64,000 bases of DNA from Mytilus galloprovincialis (taxonomy: Eukaryota > Mollusca > Bivalvia > Mytilida > Mytilidae): the NCBI RefSeq assembly GCF_965363235.1, contig NC_134843.1:87701795-87765794 (forward strand), given 5' to 3'. The stretch's first letter is position 1; each line of letters opens with the position of its first letter. Both the position numbers and the translations under genes were made by a program. This document shows, in pieces, positions 60,001 through 63,570 of this stretch. A model generated the notes under the pieces. That model saw only the letters and a program-made list of their open reading frames with translations, did no database searches and was not told the DNA's origin.

Positions 60001-60293
60001 ATCACAAAAGTTTTACAATAAGGATCAGGTATAACCACCCACTTTCTGCCATCATTGCCATTAGTGTATGTTAATAAAGTAAATGATGGTACAAAAGTCA
60101 ACTTGATCAATGTTTTAGAAATTACAAAAATCATATCTGACCTATGGAAATGTTCATCATTTTCCTCTAGATGATACAAAGCTTCTTCTGATTGGTCAAC
60201 AGTCCCAGCTTCTCTTATCTGAGGTTCAAAACTAATGACCAGTTGTCTCAGATTCTGGACCAAATCTTCACCCTCCAAACCTTTCCACGACAT
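20898..60293 (-). CDS. TBC1D32: TBC1D32 (protein broad-minded), complete 34-exon gene
   Basis: This encodes a large helical-repeat protein with a C-terminal TBC-like domain. In vertebrates it works with the kinase CCRK/CDK20 to control cilium assembly and length and Hedgehog signalling. I identified 34 exons by GT/AG borders and reading phase; each is listed separately. Total 3954 nt with stop, 1317 residues, every junction in phase; vertebrate proteins are about 1260. Telling blocks: [15 protein letters not shown] and [18 protein letters not shown] (exons 7-8), [14 protein letters not shown] (9), [20 protein letters not shown] (16), [20 protein letters not shown] (19), [19 protein letters not shown] (22), [20 protein letters not shown] (24), [16 protein letters not shown] (33). 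Residues from about 1050 form the TBC-like part; the family is known to lack key GAP residues, so it is probably not an active Rab GAP. Exon 1 begins after an acceptor at 60315, so a 5' UTR exon lies upstream. Odd points: copied donors at exons 23 and 25 and a minisatellite at the exon 12 acceptor. Confidence 0.92.
21170..21310 (+). repeat. Weak copy of the TACTAAGTTTCAAGTTGATT repeat
   Basis: GTACTAAGTTTCAAGTTATT and CAACTTCATG match the middle of 41530-41800. Ends are eroded; it sits in intron 33 beside the last exon. Confidence 0.5.
21869..22057 (-). CDS. TBC1D32: TBC1D32 exon 33 (residues 1218-1280)
   Basis: 189 nt between GTATTTTTCAG and GTATGT, phase 0. [20 protein letters not shown], then [20 protein letters not shown]: the terminal TBC subdomain, very strongly conserved. 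Confidence 0.94.
22098..22336. mobile_element. MITE (AGGGCCAAA ends) in intron 32
   Basis: The left end AAGGGCCAAAAAAATAATAC continues to TTGTGTTTC; the right end is GAAACACATATACTAATTTT with a GCCTTAT finish. It is homologous to 17689-17925 and contains TAGGTAGGTAGG-like words. It begins about 40 nt from the exon 33 acceptor. Confidence 0.8.
22480..22665 (+). repeat. 31-bp minisatellite, six copies
   Basis: Unit AAAATTGGTGCTACAACTAC followed by TGGTATGTAAG. Copies start at 22480, 22511, 22542, 22573, 22604 and 22635 and are identical except one T/G site (T in copies 1 and 5). Near-identity suggests recent expansion. Confidence 0.95.
22785..23095 (+). repeat. Composite of two dispersed repeats
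   Basis: 22785-23020 matches the reverse of 7110-7335; 23033-23095 is the GGATGGAGAGTTGTCTCATT tail family. They abut in the same orientation, as one longer mussel element or a nested pair. Confidence 0.75.
23443..23583 (-). CDS. TBC1D32: TBC1D32 exon 32 (residues 1171-1217)
   Basis: 141 nt between TTATTTCAG and GTGAGA, phase 0. [20 protein letters not shown] and [20 protein letters not shown]. Confidence 0.92.
23937..24075 (-). CDS. TBC1D32: TBC1D32 exon 31 (residues 1124-1170)
   Basis: 139 nt between TTAGTAACAG and GTAAGT, ending phase 0. [20 protein letters not shown] and [19 protein letters not shown]-like helices. Confidence 0.9.
24833..25012 (-). CDS. TBC1D32: TBC1D32 exon 30 (residues 1064-1124)
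   Basis: 180 nt between TTCATTATAG and GTAAGA, phase 2 to 2. [20 protein letters not shown], a Q-rich helix end, then a basic linker. The frame would stop at the donor TAA if not spliced. Confidence 0.87.
25403..25521. repeat. Long palindrome P1, perfect 33-bp arms
   Basis: 25403-25435 and 25489-25521 are exact reverse complements (GGGTTATTGCATGAATATTG... and its mirror). The 53-nt centre also pairs partly (TAGAATTTTATATTGCA against TGCAATATATGTTCTA) around a GAGCTTGCGAG tip. In intron 29. Confidence 0.95.
25610..25627. repeat. Perfect 18-bp palindrome
   Basis: TATTGCACTAGTGCAATA, 90 bp beyond P1. Shares the TTGCA words of P1 and may be part of the same element. Confidence 0.9.
25931..26000 (-). 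CDS. TBC1D32: TBC1D32 exon 29 (residues 1041-1064)
   Basis: 70 nt between CTATATTTCAG and GTATTT, leaving phase 2. [16 protein letters not shown], entry to the C-terminal TBC-like region, after the largest intron (5.9 kb). Confidence 0.88.
26430..26596 (+). repeat. 34-bp minisatellite, five copies
   Basis: Unit TTATTAATTAATGTCTACTT followed by TTATTCCTGTTTTT. Starts 26430, 26464, 26498, 26532, 26565; the last copy is diverged (ATTGATTGATG). Confidence 0.92.
26709..26762 (+). repeat. One end of the ACTGTGGATTCA MITE
   Basis: ACTGTGGATTCATTTATTTT followed by CATGGGTACTAATTTTCGTG matches, reversed, the right end of 30310-30479. No matching left end is seen. Confidence 0.6.
26797..26824. repeat. 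13-bp-arm palindrome
   Basis: CAATGTGTATACA, spacer TT, TGTATACACATTG; exact arms. Confidence 0.9.
28681..29013 (+). repeat. 37-bp minisatellite, nine copies, with dimer pattern
   Basis: Unit CAAAGTTTGCGTACATTCCT followed by TCAGACAACTTGTAATT, starting every 37 bp from 28681 to 28977. Copies 2-7 alternate GCG...TTTAG and GCA...TTCAG types, giving a 74-bp higher-order repeat three times. Confidence 0.95.
29014..29103 (+). repeat. Duplicated flank of the 37-bp array
   Basis: ATTGAACATTTAAATCGTTG followed by GTTCCACTGTAC occurs twice, separated by one more minisatellite piece, so the array boundary itself was duplicated. Confidence 0.85.
29157..29290 (+). repeat. Direct duplication, about 64 bp twice
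   Basis: GATAATAAGAGAAATGGCTG followed by GGTTC and CATATCCATATAA is present at 29157 and again at 29221, with a few differences. Confidence 0.9.
29694..29815. repeat. Long palindrome P2 (122 bp)
   Basis: The left arm GTGCAATACGATATTTATCC... and the reverse complement of the right arm GTGTAATACGATATTTATCC... match over about 54 bp with few changes. The tip is CGCTCGGGCAAGCCTTGCG. In intron 28. Confidence 0.93.
29862..30072. mobile_element. MITE with TACTGTAAATTCA termini
   Basis: The left end TACTGTAAATTCACAAATTA and the reverse of the right end TACTGTAAATTCAGAAATTA give inverted repeats of about 25 bp. A second copy is at 55268-55456. Confidence 0.85.
30310..30479. mobile_element. MITE with ACTGTGGATTCA termini
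   Basis: The left end ACAGTGGATTCAGTATCATT and the right end AAATAAATGAATCCACAGT are inverted. Half copies are at 26709 and near 53750. Internal ORF of 89 codons is not a gene. Confidence 0.8.
31934..32017 (-). CDS. TBC1D32: TBC1D32 exon 28 (residues 1013-1041)
   Basis: 84 nt between TTTTTATAG and GTAAGT, phase 1 to 1. [20 protein letters not shown]. Confidence 0.87.
32348..32582. mobile_element. MITE with ATTAATGGGGGTCTCATTGG termini
   Basis: The left end ATTAATGGGGGTCTCATTGG and the reversed right end ATTAATATGGGTCTCATTGG match at 18 of 20 bases. 235 bp, in intron 27. Confidence 0.85.
32880..33002 (-). CDS. TBC1D32: TBC1D32 exon 27 (residues 972-1013)
   Basis: 123 nt between CTGTTTCAG and GTAAGA, phase 1 to 1. 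[20 protein letters not shown] and [16 protein letters not shown]. Confidence 0.88.
34065..34100 (-). CDS. TBC1D32: TBC1D32 exon 26, microexon (residues 960-972)
   Basis: Only 36 nt, between CTTTTTACAG and GTATTT, phase 1 to 1. Acidic [12 protein letters not shown]. It can be skipped without breaking the frame. Confidence 0.8.
35057..35241 (-). repeat. 37-bp tandem array copying the exon 25 donor, five copies
   Basis: TACCTTGTTTTACTGTAGAT begins at 35057 (diverged), 35094, 35131, 35168 and 35205, exactly 37 bp apart. On the gene strand each unit carries the exon 25 end (ACAGTAAAACAAG) and its donor GTATTATT, so five candidate 5' splice sites stand in a row. The next copy out of frame or with a stop. 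Confidence 0.95.
35208..35307 (-). CDS. TBC1D32: TBC1D32 exon 25 (residues 927-960)
   Basis: 100 nt between ATTTTAACAG and GTATTA, leaving phase 1. [20 protein letters not shown]. Its last bases and its donor are part of a five-copy 37-bp tandem array; only the first donor keeps the frame. Confidence 0.88.
35728..35905 (+). mobile_element. tRNA-derived SINE
   Basis: The head CCTAAGTGGTCAAGTGGTCT then AGCACG resembles the 5' half and A box of a serine/leucine-type tRNA. GAGTTTTAAATCTCGG sits where the B box (GGTTCGAATCC) would be. The body ends with GATGTTACATTGTTGGGCTG, a core I associate with bivalve SINEs. It does not fold as an intact tRNA. In intron 24. Confidence 0.7.
36048..36159 (-). 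CDS. TBC1D32: TBC1D32 exon 24 (residues 889-926)
   Basis: 112 nt between TTTTTTGCAG and GTAAGT, ending phase 0. [20 protein letters not shown] is one of the best family matches. Confidence 0.93.
36524..36649 (-). repeat. 42-bp tandem repeat copying the exon 23 donor, three copies
   Basis: Units start at 36524, 36566 and 36608. On the gene strand each holds AAAGACAG (exon 23 end), donor GTAAGTTATCAACTCA and an ACAGGTGAAAA piece like the exon's own ACAGGCTGAAAA. Splicing at the second donor would read AGG TAA and stop at once. Confidence 0.93.
36629..36739 (-). CDS. TBC1D32: TBC1D32 exon 23 (residues 852-889)
   Basis: 111 nt between GTTTTTCAG and GTAAGT, phase 2 to 2. [20 protein letters not shown]. 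The exon end and donor are tandemly copied downstream (36524-36649). Confidence 0.9.
37010..37688. mobile_element. piggyBac-type nonautonomous element
   Basis: TTAA at 37010-37013 and 37685-37688 bound a 671-bp element with inverted ends CCCTTTCGCCGATGAG and CCCTTTCACCGATTGC. TTAA target sites and CCC-starting ends are the piggyBac hallmark. Near the left end GATGAGTCCCGGTTTACCGG is repeated at 43-bp distance (37024, 37067), each an internal palindrome, likely transposase binding sites. No transposase ORF remains. In intron 22. Confidence 0.88.
37905..37993 (-). CDS. TBC1D32: TBC1D32 exon 22 (residues 823-852)
   Basis: 89 nt between TTATCTTTAG and GTAAGA, leaving phase 2. [20 protein letters not shown] is strongly conserved. 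Confidence 0.92.
38436..38555 (-). CDS. TBC1D32: TBC1D32 exon 21 (residues 783-822)
   Basis: 120 nt between TACATTTCAG and GTAATG, phase 0. [20 protein letters not shown], then [11 protein letters not shown]. Confidence 0.9.
39073..39191 (-). CDS. TBC1D32: TBC1D32 exon 20 (residues 743-782)
   Basis: 119 nt between ACATTTATAG and GTAAGA, ending phase 0. [20 protein letters not shown], then [11 protein letters not shown]. Confidence 0.9.
39350..39960 (+). repeat. Diverged copy of the 40.2-kb mussel repeat
   Basis: ACAAGAGAAATGTCTGCCCT at the start and TTCCACCTTCTGAAATATAC then TTCTGCAACATTTGTAGCAG at the end follow the order of 40205-41300, with the middle reduced. Confidence 0.6.
40078..40165 (-). 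CDS. TBC1D32: TBC1D32 exon 19 (residues 714-743)
   Basis: 88 nt between TATGTATAG and GTAAGT, leaving phase 1. [20 protein letters not shown] is diagnostic. Confidence 0.92.
40205..41300 (+). repeat. 1.1-kb internally periodic mussel repeat
   Basis: The block GAACCATGAAAATGAGGTCA with AGATGACATCTGCC and ATGTACACCTTAC recurs about seven times at roughly 140 bp. It starts with AACAAGAGTGCACACGC and ends CAGGCTCGACAAAAAC. Reverse copy at 11040-11600. In intron 18. Confidence 0.85.
41528..41802 (+). repeat. Dispersed mussel repeat (ends GGGGCATAAAA)
   Basis: AAGAATGTGTCCCCAGTACA, TTTTCTATGTTCAGTG, TACTAAGTTTCAAGTTGATT, and a GGACAGACGG-type C/G patch before CATAATGCCCATAAATGGGG. A clear second copy is at 56675-56935. 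Confidence 0.85.
42128..42328. mobile_element. MITE beside exon 18 donor
   Basis: The left end TGAGGGTAATGCCCTTTAGA, GGCGTCAAACGGTCATTC; the right end CATGAAGGTAACCCCCATTA then CCACCTTCA. About 16 nt separate its end from the exon 18 donor. Same family as 48533-48819. Confidence 0.85.
42346..42484 (-). CDS. TBC1D32: TBC1D32 exon 18 (residues 667-713)
   Basis: 139 nt between CTATTTACAG and GTAAGA, ending phase 0. [20 protein letters not shown] and [23 protein letters not shown] ends about 16 nt from the donor. Confidence 0.92.
42670..42858 (+). repeat. 33-bp minisatellite, six copies
   Basis: Unit TGTAAATCTACAACGTTGGA followed by GTTTGTTTCTACC, starts 42670, 42703, 42736, 42769, 42802, 42835. 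Because 33 is a multiple of three, repetitive ORFs stay open. In intron 17, about 80 bp past the exon 17 donor. Confidence 0.95.
42941..43029 (-). CDS. TBC1D32: TBC1D32 exon 17 (residues 638-667)
   Basis: 89 nt between ATACTTGCAG and GTAAAT, leaving phase 2. A polar Ser/Thr-rich linker ([13 protein letters not shown]), poorly conserved. Confidence 0.88.
43110..43517. mobile_element. Foldback element copy 1, containing palindrome P3
   Basis: The body (ACATCAGATGTATGTTTCAT, CATGATAACACACATTTGAA, ATGCACAGGTTAATAAAAGA) and the palindrome 43374-43517 match 59000-59361 in order. The tip is GAAGCGCTTCTACGCTTC. A short dispersed repeat (about 43323-43369) interrupts it. Confidence 0.85.
43317..43375 (+). 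mobile_element. Short retro-insert with 7-bp target duplication
   Basis: ATAAGTA before and ATAAGTA after enclose ATGGAGAGTTGTCTGATTGG...CTTCCTATATCTA. The homologous site at 59205 has a single ATAAGTA and no insert, so this is the 3' tail of the abundant family inserted as a 5'-truncated copy. Confidence 0.85.
44032..44233 (-). CDS. TBC1D32: TBC1D32 exon 16 (residues 570-637)
   Basis: 202 nt, the longest exon, between AATTTTAACAG and GTTTGT, ending phase 0. [20 protein letters not shown] and [11 protein letters not shown] are near-invariant family blocks. Confidence 0.92.
44685..44818 (-). CDS. TBC1D32: TBC1D32 exon 15 (residues 526-570)
   Basis: 134 nt between TTGTTTTTAG and GTAAGT, leaving phase 2. 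[20 protein letters not shown]. Confidence 0.9.
45465..45610. repeat. Long palindrome P5 (146 bp)
   Basis: The left arm AACAGATATATCATGTTAAG then GAGGGGTATTTGCGAAAAAT pairs with the right arm to TCTGTTT, over about 52 bp with few mismatches. The tip is CGAGCCGTAAGGCGAG. In intron 14. Confidence 0.93.
45610..45850. mobile_element. MITE-like unit with TAATTACACC ends
   Basis: TAATTACACC at the left and GGTGTAATTA at the right are exact inverted repeats. It abuts P5, so P5 and this may be one element. GCAAATACC words inside resemble the P5 arm. Confidence 0.55.
46112..46251 (-). CDS. TBC1D32: TBC1D32 exon 14 (residues 479-525)
   Basis: 140 nt between TTATTTTTAG and GTTGGT, ending phase 0. [20 protein letters not shown]. 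Confidence 0.88.
46421..46456. repeat. Short hairpin
   Basis: AAACTATTGC, 16-nt loop, GCAATAGTTT; exact 10-bp arms. Confidence 0.8.
47109..47186 (-). CDS. TBC1D32: TBC1D32 exon 13 (residues 453-479)
   Basis: 78 nt between TCATTTTCAG and GTATAC, phase 1 to 1. [20 protein letters not shown]: a hydrophobic helix of the scaffold, not a clear membrane anchor. Confidence 0.86.
47687..48469. mobile_element. 773-bp nonautonomous element, TTAGA target duplication
   Basis: TTAGA at 47687-47691 and 48465-48469 flank 47692-48464. Its ends CAGTCAGGGGACTTACT and AGTAAGTCCCCTGACTG are exact inverted repeats. Each end continues into an ACTTAAACAAGTGATTT-like palindrome (perfect at 47710-47737), and the motif recurs inside near 48115, 48160, 48325 and 48350. 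No transposase ORF. CAG...CTG termini with a 5-bp duplication do not fit a superfamily I can name. Confidence 0.88.
48533..48819. mobile_element. MITE beside exon 12 donor
   Basis: The left end TTAGGGTAGTACTGCACTTT then GGCGTCAAACGGTAATTTTC; the right end CATGAAGGTAACCCCATTAC then GACCCTCA. Its end is about 11 nt from the exon 12 donor. Confidence 0.85.
48831..48965 (-). CDS. TBC1D32: TBC1D32 exon 12 (residues 408-453)
   Basis: 135 nt between CTATTTCCAG and GTAAGA, phase 1 to 1. [20 protein letters not shown]. Its acceptor is about 13 nt from the minisatellite edge and its donor about 11 nt from a MITE end. Confidence 0.9.
48980..50160. repeat. 22-23-bp minisatellite, about 50 copies (1.18 kb)
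   Basis: Unit GAAATCACAAATATTGTACA followed by AAA, with variants GAAACAC, GAAAACAC and a few CAAGTATT. Each unit contains the palindrome TTGTACAA. It fills most of intron 11 and stops about 13 nt from the exon 12 acceptor. Units lack stops in every frame, so three overlapping 380-408 codon ORFs and several minus ORFs appear; none is a gene. Confidence 0.97.
50498..50588 (-). CDS. TBC1D32: TBC1D32 exon 11 (residues 378-408)
   Basis: 91 nt between TATGTTTCAG and GTTAGT, leaving phase 1. It has [17 protein letters not shown] and a polar tail. The following intron holds the 1.18-kb minisatellite. Confidence 0.88.
50850..51095 (-). repeat. About 38-bp degenerate tandem repeat, seven copies
   Basis: GGTTTTCTGTTTTATACAAG followed by ATAAACTATGATATCTTT recurs with starts near 50850, 50887, 50924, 50962, 51001, 51039 and 51076. 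In intron 10. Confidence 0.85.
51249..51305 (-). CDS. TBC1D32: TBC1D32 exon 10 (residues 359-377)
   Basis: 57 nt between ATTTTTTAG and GTAAGT, phase 0. [19 protein letters not shown]. Confidence 0.9.
51629..51820. repeat. 64-bp tandem repeat, three copies
   Basis: TGTTTGGTTGCTGTATCATT... to ACATTACAGTATG, starts 51629, 51693, 51757. Copies 1 and 2 are almost identical; copy 3 differs at a few sites. In intron 9. Confidence 0.95.
52264..52408 (-). CDS. TBC1D32: TBC1D32 exon 9 (residues 310-358)
   Basis: 145 nt between ATTTTTCAG and GTATGT, ending phase 0. [14 protein letters not shown] and [20 protein letters not shown] are conserved. Confidence 0.92.
52898..52959 (-). CDS. TBC1D32: TBC1D32 exon 8 (residues 290-310)
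   Basis: 62 nt between ATATTTCAG and GTTAGT, leaving phase 2. [20 protein letters not shown] is a strong family signature. Confidence 0.92.
53470..53612 (+). repeat. Dispersed mussel repeat (CTCCGGGTGCGGGAATT)
   Basis: GAAGGACGCCTCCGGGTGCG, GACCTGTTGGTGACCTTC, GGTCGGGTTGTTGTCTCTTT, CCCCATTTCCATTCTCAATT. Tail shared with 3935-4112. Confidence 0.8.
54020..54126 (-). CDS. TBC1D32: TBC1D32 exon 7 (residues 254-289)
   Basis: 107 nt between GTTTTAACAG and GTAAGT, ending phase 0. It carries [16 protein letters not shown], a conserved BROMI segment. Confidence 0.9.
54533..54608 (-). CDS. TBC1D32: TBC1D32 exon 6 (residues 229-254)
   Basis: 76 nt between TTGATTTCAG and GTTGGT, leaving phase 1. [20 protein letters not shown] continues the helical repeats. 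Confidence 0.9.
55099..55224 (-). CDS. TBC1D32: TBC1D32 exon 5 (residues 187-228)
   Basis: 126 nt between TAATTTTAG and GTACGT, phase 0. [17 protein letters not shown] and [17 protein letters not shown] form a HEAT/armadillo-like helix pair. Confidence 0.9.
55268..55456. mobile_element. MITE with TACTGTAAA termini, second copy
   Basis: The left end TACTGTAAACTTAGAAACTA and the right end TAAATTCTGAATTTACA are inverted and match the ends of 29862-30072. In intron 4. Confidence 0.75.
55740..55811 (-). CDS. TBC1D32: TBC1D32 exon 4 (residues 163-186)
   Basis: 72 nt between ATTTTCTAG and GTAAGA, phase 0. Residues [20 protein letters not shown]: start of the N-terminal armadillo-like helical region. 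Confidence 0.88.
55915..56060 (-). repeat. Dispersed mussel repeat, reversed
   Basis: AGATGTGGAATGAGTGCCAA, TGAGACAACTCTTC, AAAGTATGGCCTTCAAATAC, AGTAAGCTATAAAGGTCCCC: reverse of 6438-6592. In intron 3. Confidence 0.85.
56263..56440 (-). CDS. TBC1D32: TBC1D32 exon 3 (residues 103-162)
   Basis: 178 nt between TTTTTTCCAG and GTAATA, ending phase 0. Helix [14 protein letters not shown], then an acidic serine-rich linker ([12 protein letters not shown]) that looks disordered and phosphorylatable. Confidence 0.88.
56675..56937 (+). repeat. Dispersed mussel repeat (second copy of 41.5-kb family)
   Basis: Same order as 41528-41802, ending CATAATGCCCATAAGTGGGA. In intron 2. Confidence 0.85.
57755..57780. 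repeat. Hairpin, 9-bp arms
   Basis: CAAGGACGT, loop ATTATAAA, ACGTCCTTG; exact arms. Confidence 0.75.
58769..58924 (-). CDS. TBC1D32: TBC1D32 exon 2 (residues 51-103)
   Basis: 156 nt between TTTTACAG and GTATGT, phase 2 to 2. Amphipathic helix [20 protein letters not shown], then [11 protein letters not shown]. Confidence 0.88.
59000..59361. mobile_element. Foldback element copy 2, containing palindrome P4
   Basis: The body matches 43110-43370; 59213-59361 is a palindrome of about 149 bp, arms ATTGAATGC...GCGTTGACCG and mirror. The tip is GAAGCGCTTCCGCGCTTC. It lacks the nested insert of copy 1. In intron 1. Confidence 0.88.
60142..60293 (-). CDS. TBC1D32: TBC1D32 exon 1 (residues 1-51)
   Basis: ATG at 60293, first residues [19 protein letters not shown]. 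Donor GTCAGATA, leaving phase 2. An acceptor (TTTTTCCAG) ends at 60315, only 21 nt before the ATG, so this exon also carries 5' UTR and a non-coding exon must lie upstream. Confidence 0.88.
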
Positions 60294-60314
60294 TATCTAA
60301 ATACTGTGTCTACT

Positions 60315-60550
60315 CTGGAAAAACAAATAATATATTTATTGAATAAGAGTTTCAATAATTTATATTGATCAATTTAAATGATAGAGCAGTAATATGAAAA
60401 ATATGTGATATACCAAGAGAGGAAAGTCCTATTTTTTGTAAACAAATAATGTTGTCTAAAATTTTTATTCATTAAATATTTGATACACTAGATTTTTATC
60501 TTTTCTAAAGGAACAGAATGTTCAAATGAACATGAATGGTCAGATCATAT
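60315..60550. other. Intron in 5' UTR of TBC1D32
   Basis: Begins at the acceptor TTTTTCCAG just upstream of the ATG. No other feature is seen before the hAT element. Confidence 0.5.
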
Positions 60551-61852
60551 GTTTGCGTCAGACTTGGGGTAATTGTAATTGTAATCATTAATCAGCTGTA
60601 ATTGATTACAATTTTACAAGTAATCAGTGTAATCGTTAATCAGCCAAAAATCTGATTACATGTAATTTAATATAATCAATTACTTTTCAAAATACCCTGT
60701 AATCATGATTACTTTTTGATTACATTCTGATTACAATAAAAAAAATCTAAAATTGTGTTTTTGGTCATTAAATAAACCTCTTTGTTATTCATATTTGATA
60801 AATTTTTAACATACTAAAATGGTTTGGTTACTCTACGCATGTCTACTTCAGTATAAAATAAACTGTTACAGTATTGAAAAGTCATCATTAGCCTAAGCAG
60901 AGACATATAATACAATTATATACCTTTTATCTTAGTAAAAGATATTGTATGCATGTATATTCATCGTTTTATAATGATCTTCATATTAATATTTGATAAT
61001 AACTGTTATATATTCAAGTAATACTTTTCTTTAACCCTGAATTATAATCTTTTGTTAATATTTGTGATTTTTGTCAACTTTGAATTGACAGCTAGGTATG
61101 AGACTAATAAAGGTTTGTTTTTATTGCAAATTACCAATTGAGTATAGCTGTAGGGATATATATATGATAAAAGATAAATCAGACATGAAAATTTATCTAA
61201 TTAGCACAAACTAAATTAAAAGTTGGACAAATATGTTGTTTAAAATTTTTTAAAATGTATTTGGACTGGACATGTAAAATGCGAAGATTTTTAGTACTTA
61301 CATATTGTTTACAATTTGATTAAACATTTCTATTAAAATTTAACATAGTTTTAACTGGTAACTGTATTTCATCCATATTTAAACTTCCATAAACTGCAAC
61401 TTGGAATACATATGAAAGAGGTCAGAAGACAAATAAAAAAAACTCTTGATTATGATATATCTTTATTAAATTTAATTCAAAATAATTCAGAGATCATTGG
61501 TGATAAAGTGTAATGTATATATATGTAGTGAAATTTGGTGTTTATTTAAATAGATGAAGTTTAATTTGAAGTTATTATTTTATAATTGAACATGTTGAAC
61601 CAAATAAAATACTTTCTCAAAAATGCTATAGTTATATTGAACTTTTATTCATTCACATCATTCAAAATGTTTTGTTTTTAAATTCATTGTAATCAGATGT
61701 AATCATGATTACTTTGCCAATGTAATCATTAATTTAATCAGATACTTTCAGAAATGATGTAATCATTTATTTAATTTAATCGTACAAATGACAAAGTAAT
61801 TGTAATTTAATCAATTACATTGAAAGTAATCGGACCCATCTCTGGTTTGCGT
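60551..61852. mobile_element. hAT-type nonautonomous element, 8-bp target duplication
   Basis: GTTTGCGT at 60551-60558 and 61845-61852 flank a 1286-bp element. The right end, reversed, is CAGAGATGGGTCCGATTACT; the left end is CAGACTTGGGGTAATTGTAA. 8-bp duplications and CAG...CTG ends are typical of hAT. Both subterminal regions are packed with TGTAATCA and GATTACA words in both orientations. The 800-bp middle is AT-rich with no transposase ORF. Confidence 0.9.
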
Positions 61853-63395
61853 ATGTCAATTGAATATTTAGAATACATACTATGCATACATTTTTTTGTA
61901 CTTTGTAATGGAAATTATGACTTCAATATACACGAAAACCCATGAAATGAGGATATGTTTGTTTTACTTAATATTATTGGCTCAATAAATCTTGGTATTA
62001 AATTGGGGTGGGTCTTACCACTGAACACTCAAAATACCACCAACCACAAAGAAAAACAGTAATATTAAATAAAGTGCATGTATAAAGCACTGAATGGTAA
62101 AGATTACTTCAATTTATCAGGGGGAAGTAAAGATGAATATTGCATTTTATAAAGCATTGGGTGTAGTGGATTTAACAGTCTAGACAAATGATGACTTTAA
62201 CAATGCATGACATCATTCATATTTCTAAAACAGATATTAGATTCCTGCACCTTGCAAAAGTTATGTAAATTTCTTTTCATGTGTAACATCATTTTGTGCC
62301 TTGAATATCTGAGCATATATTACATCGATAAACTTCTGGAAATGTTCATGGGTAGAATTTATAGAATGTTATGATCAATGCACTATATTTTGTGTACCAA
62401 AAAGGTAGTGATCAGCCTTGGAAATAGGGGGAAAAAATTGTGAGTTGTCCTCTTGACAGTTTACAGAGTGGTCTTACAGACTACTTTTCTGTTCAATGTA
62501 GATATTTGGTCTTTTAATCTTATGACTTGTTAATAACTTAAATATGATATTTAGGTCACATTTATAACAATAGAAGACAAAAAACAAATTGAGGTGTTTT
62601 TTGTGTTCGGTGGTGAAAAGATACAATGTAGGCAACTGACTCTCCTCATAAATAAAAATACATTTGTGTCTGTACATGTATTTTTATCTGTATTTTATTT
62701 TTCATTCACATGTTGTACTGTTAAATCAATCATCCTTAATCAGAACGATAGTTGTATGTGTGAGTGTATGCAAGTGGGAGAGAAAGGCTTTTTATTTTTA
62801 CTTTATCTGTTTATGTGATTACATGCTTGTTATGAGCCCTATGATTAGGAAATAAAATATCTTTATCTAAAAGACCTACTGACATGACTGATTAAATTGT
62901 TTGTTTTAGTTATATATTCTACTTGTGCTTCATGAAGGGGATAGGACCTTAATCGGGACTACAGGATCGGGTGTTTTTAAGCTCAGGATTTCTTGATTGA
63001 CCCTTTCGGGATCCAGTAATTCTCTTTTCGAATTTCAGGATGACAGGATTTAAATTTATTTAAATTTAGGACCTCAGGATTTCATGATTTTAAGGATCAG
63101 GACCCCTCATACCCCCTCTCATAAGACATTTCCAAGGGGATAAGGTTCGGTCTTTTTATCAGTTAATGTGTATGAGGTCCATTTTATGAACATGCATGCA
63201 AAGGGTACTAATGTGCTAAGGCATAACATGGTCATGGTGGTTCATGAGACAGCTAGTAATAGACTAATGGGAAGTTTTTCCCTGCTAATAAAATCCTAAT
63301 ACTACTTTACAAGTGAGTGTAAACATAATCAATCAGTTGATGTATATTAAAACAGTCTGATAAGTATAAAATTGTCAATTTTAAATGGGAAATAA
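61853..63395. other. Upstream intergenic or 5' UTR intron
   Basis: No gene; ORFs near 62.5-62.9 kb lack domains. 62940-63115 is a patch with repeated CAGGAT/AGGATT words, some in TTTAAATTTATTTAAATTTA context, a diverged dispersed repeat. Confidence 0.4.
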
Positions 63396-63399
63396 ATAT

Positions 63400-63570
63400 T
63401 GTTTACTATTTCCGCCATATTGAAAATGTTCCTAAACTTCTTTTCAAAGGACAGCGCTGATTGGTTAATAGCAAACTTTTGACCAATGAAAATTTATTTT
63501 ATAGAAATTTGGTTGTCAATCAGCATCAGGGGATCTGATAGGGGAAATTATAACGTTATAATATGATTTT
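63400..63570 (-). promoter_or_regulatory. Candidate promoter region for TBC1D32
   Basis: On the minus strand CAATATGGCGGAAATAG combines YY1-like (ATGGCGG) and ETS-like (GGAA) words. Three CCAAT/ATTGG boxes follow within 100 bp (about 63458, 63482 and 63510). A perfect palindrome ATTATAACGTTATAAT is at 63547-63562. This mix suits a TATA-less promoter, but no transcript evidence exists and it is 3.1 kb from exon 1. Confidence 0.25.

Noticed and set aside
20898..60293. KIAA0825 as identity of the large gene
   Set aside because: Considered first because of size and helical content, then dropped: the [18 protein letters not shown] and CFWNYLDW blocks and the C-terminal TBC-like end are those of TBC1D32.
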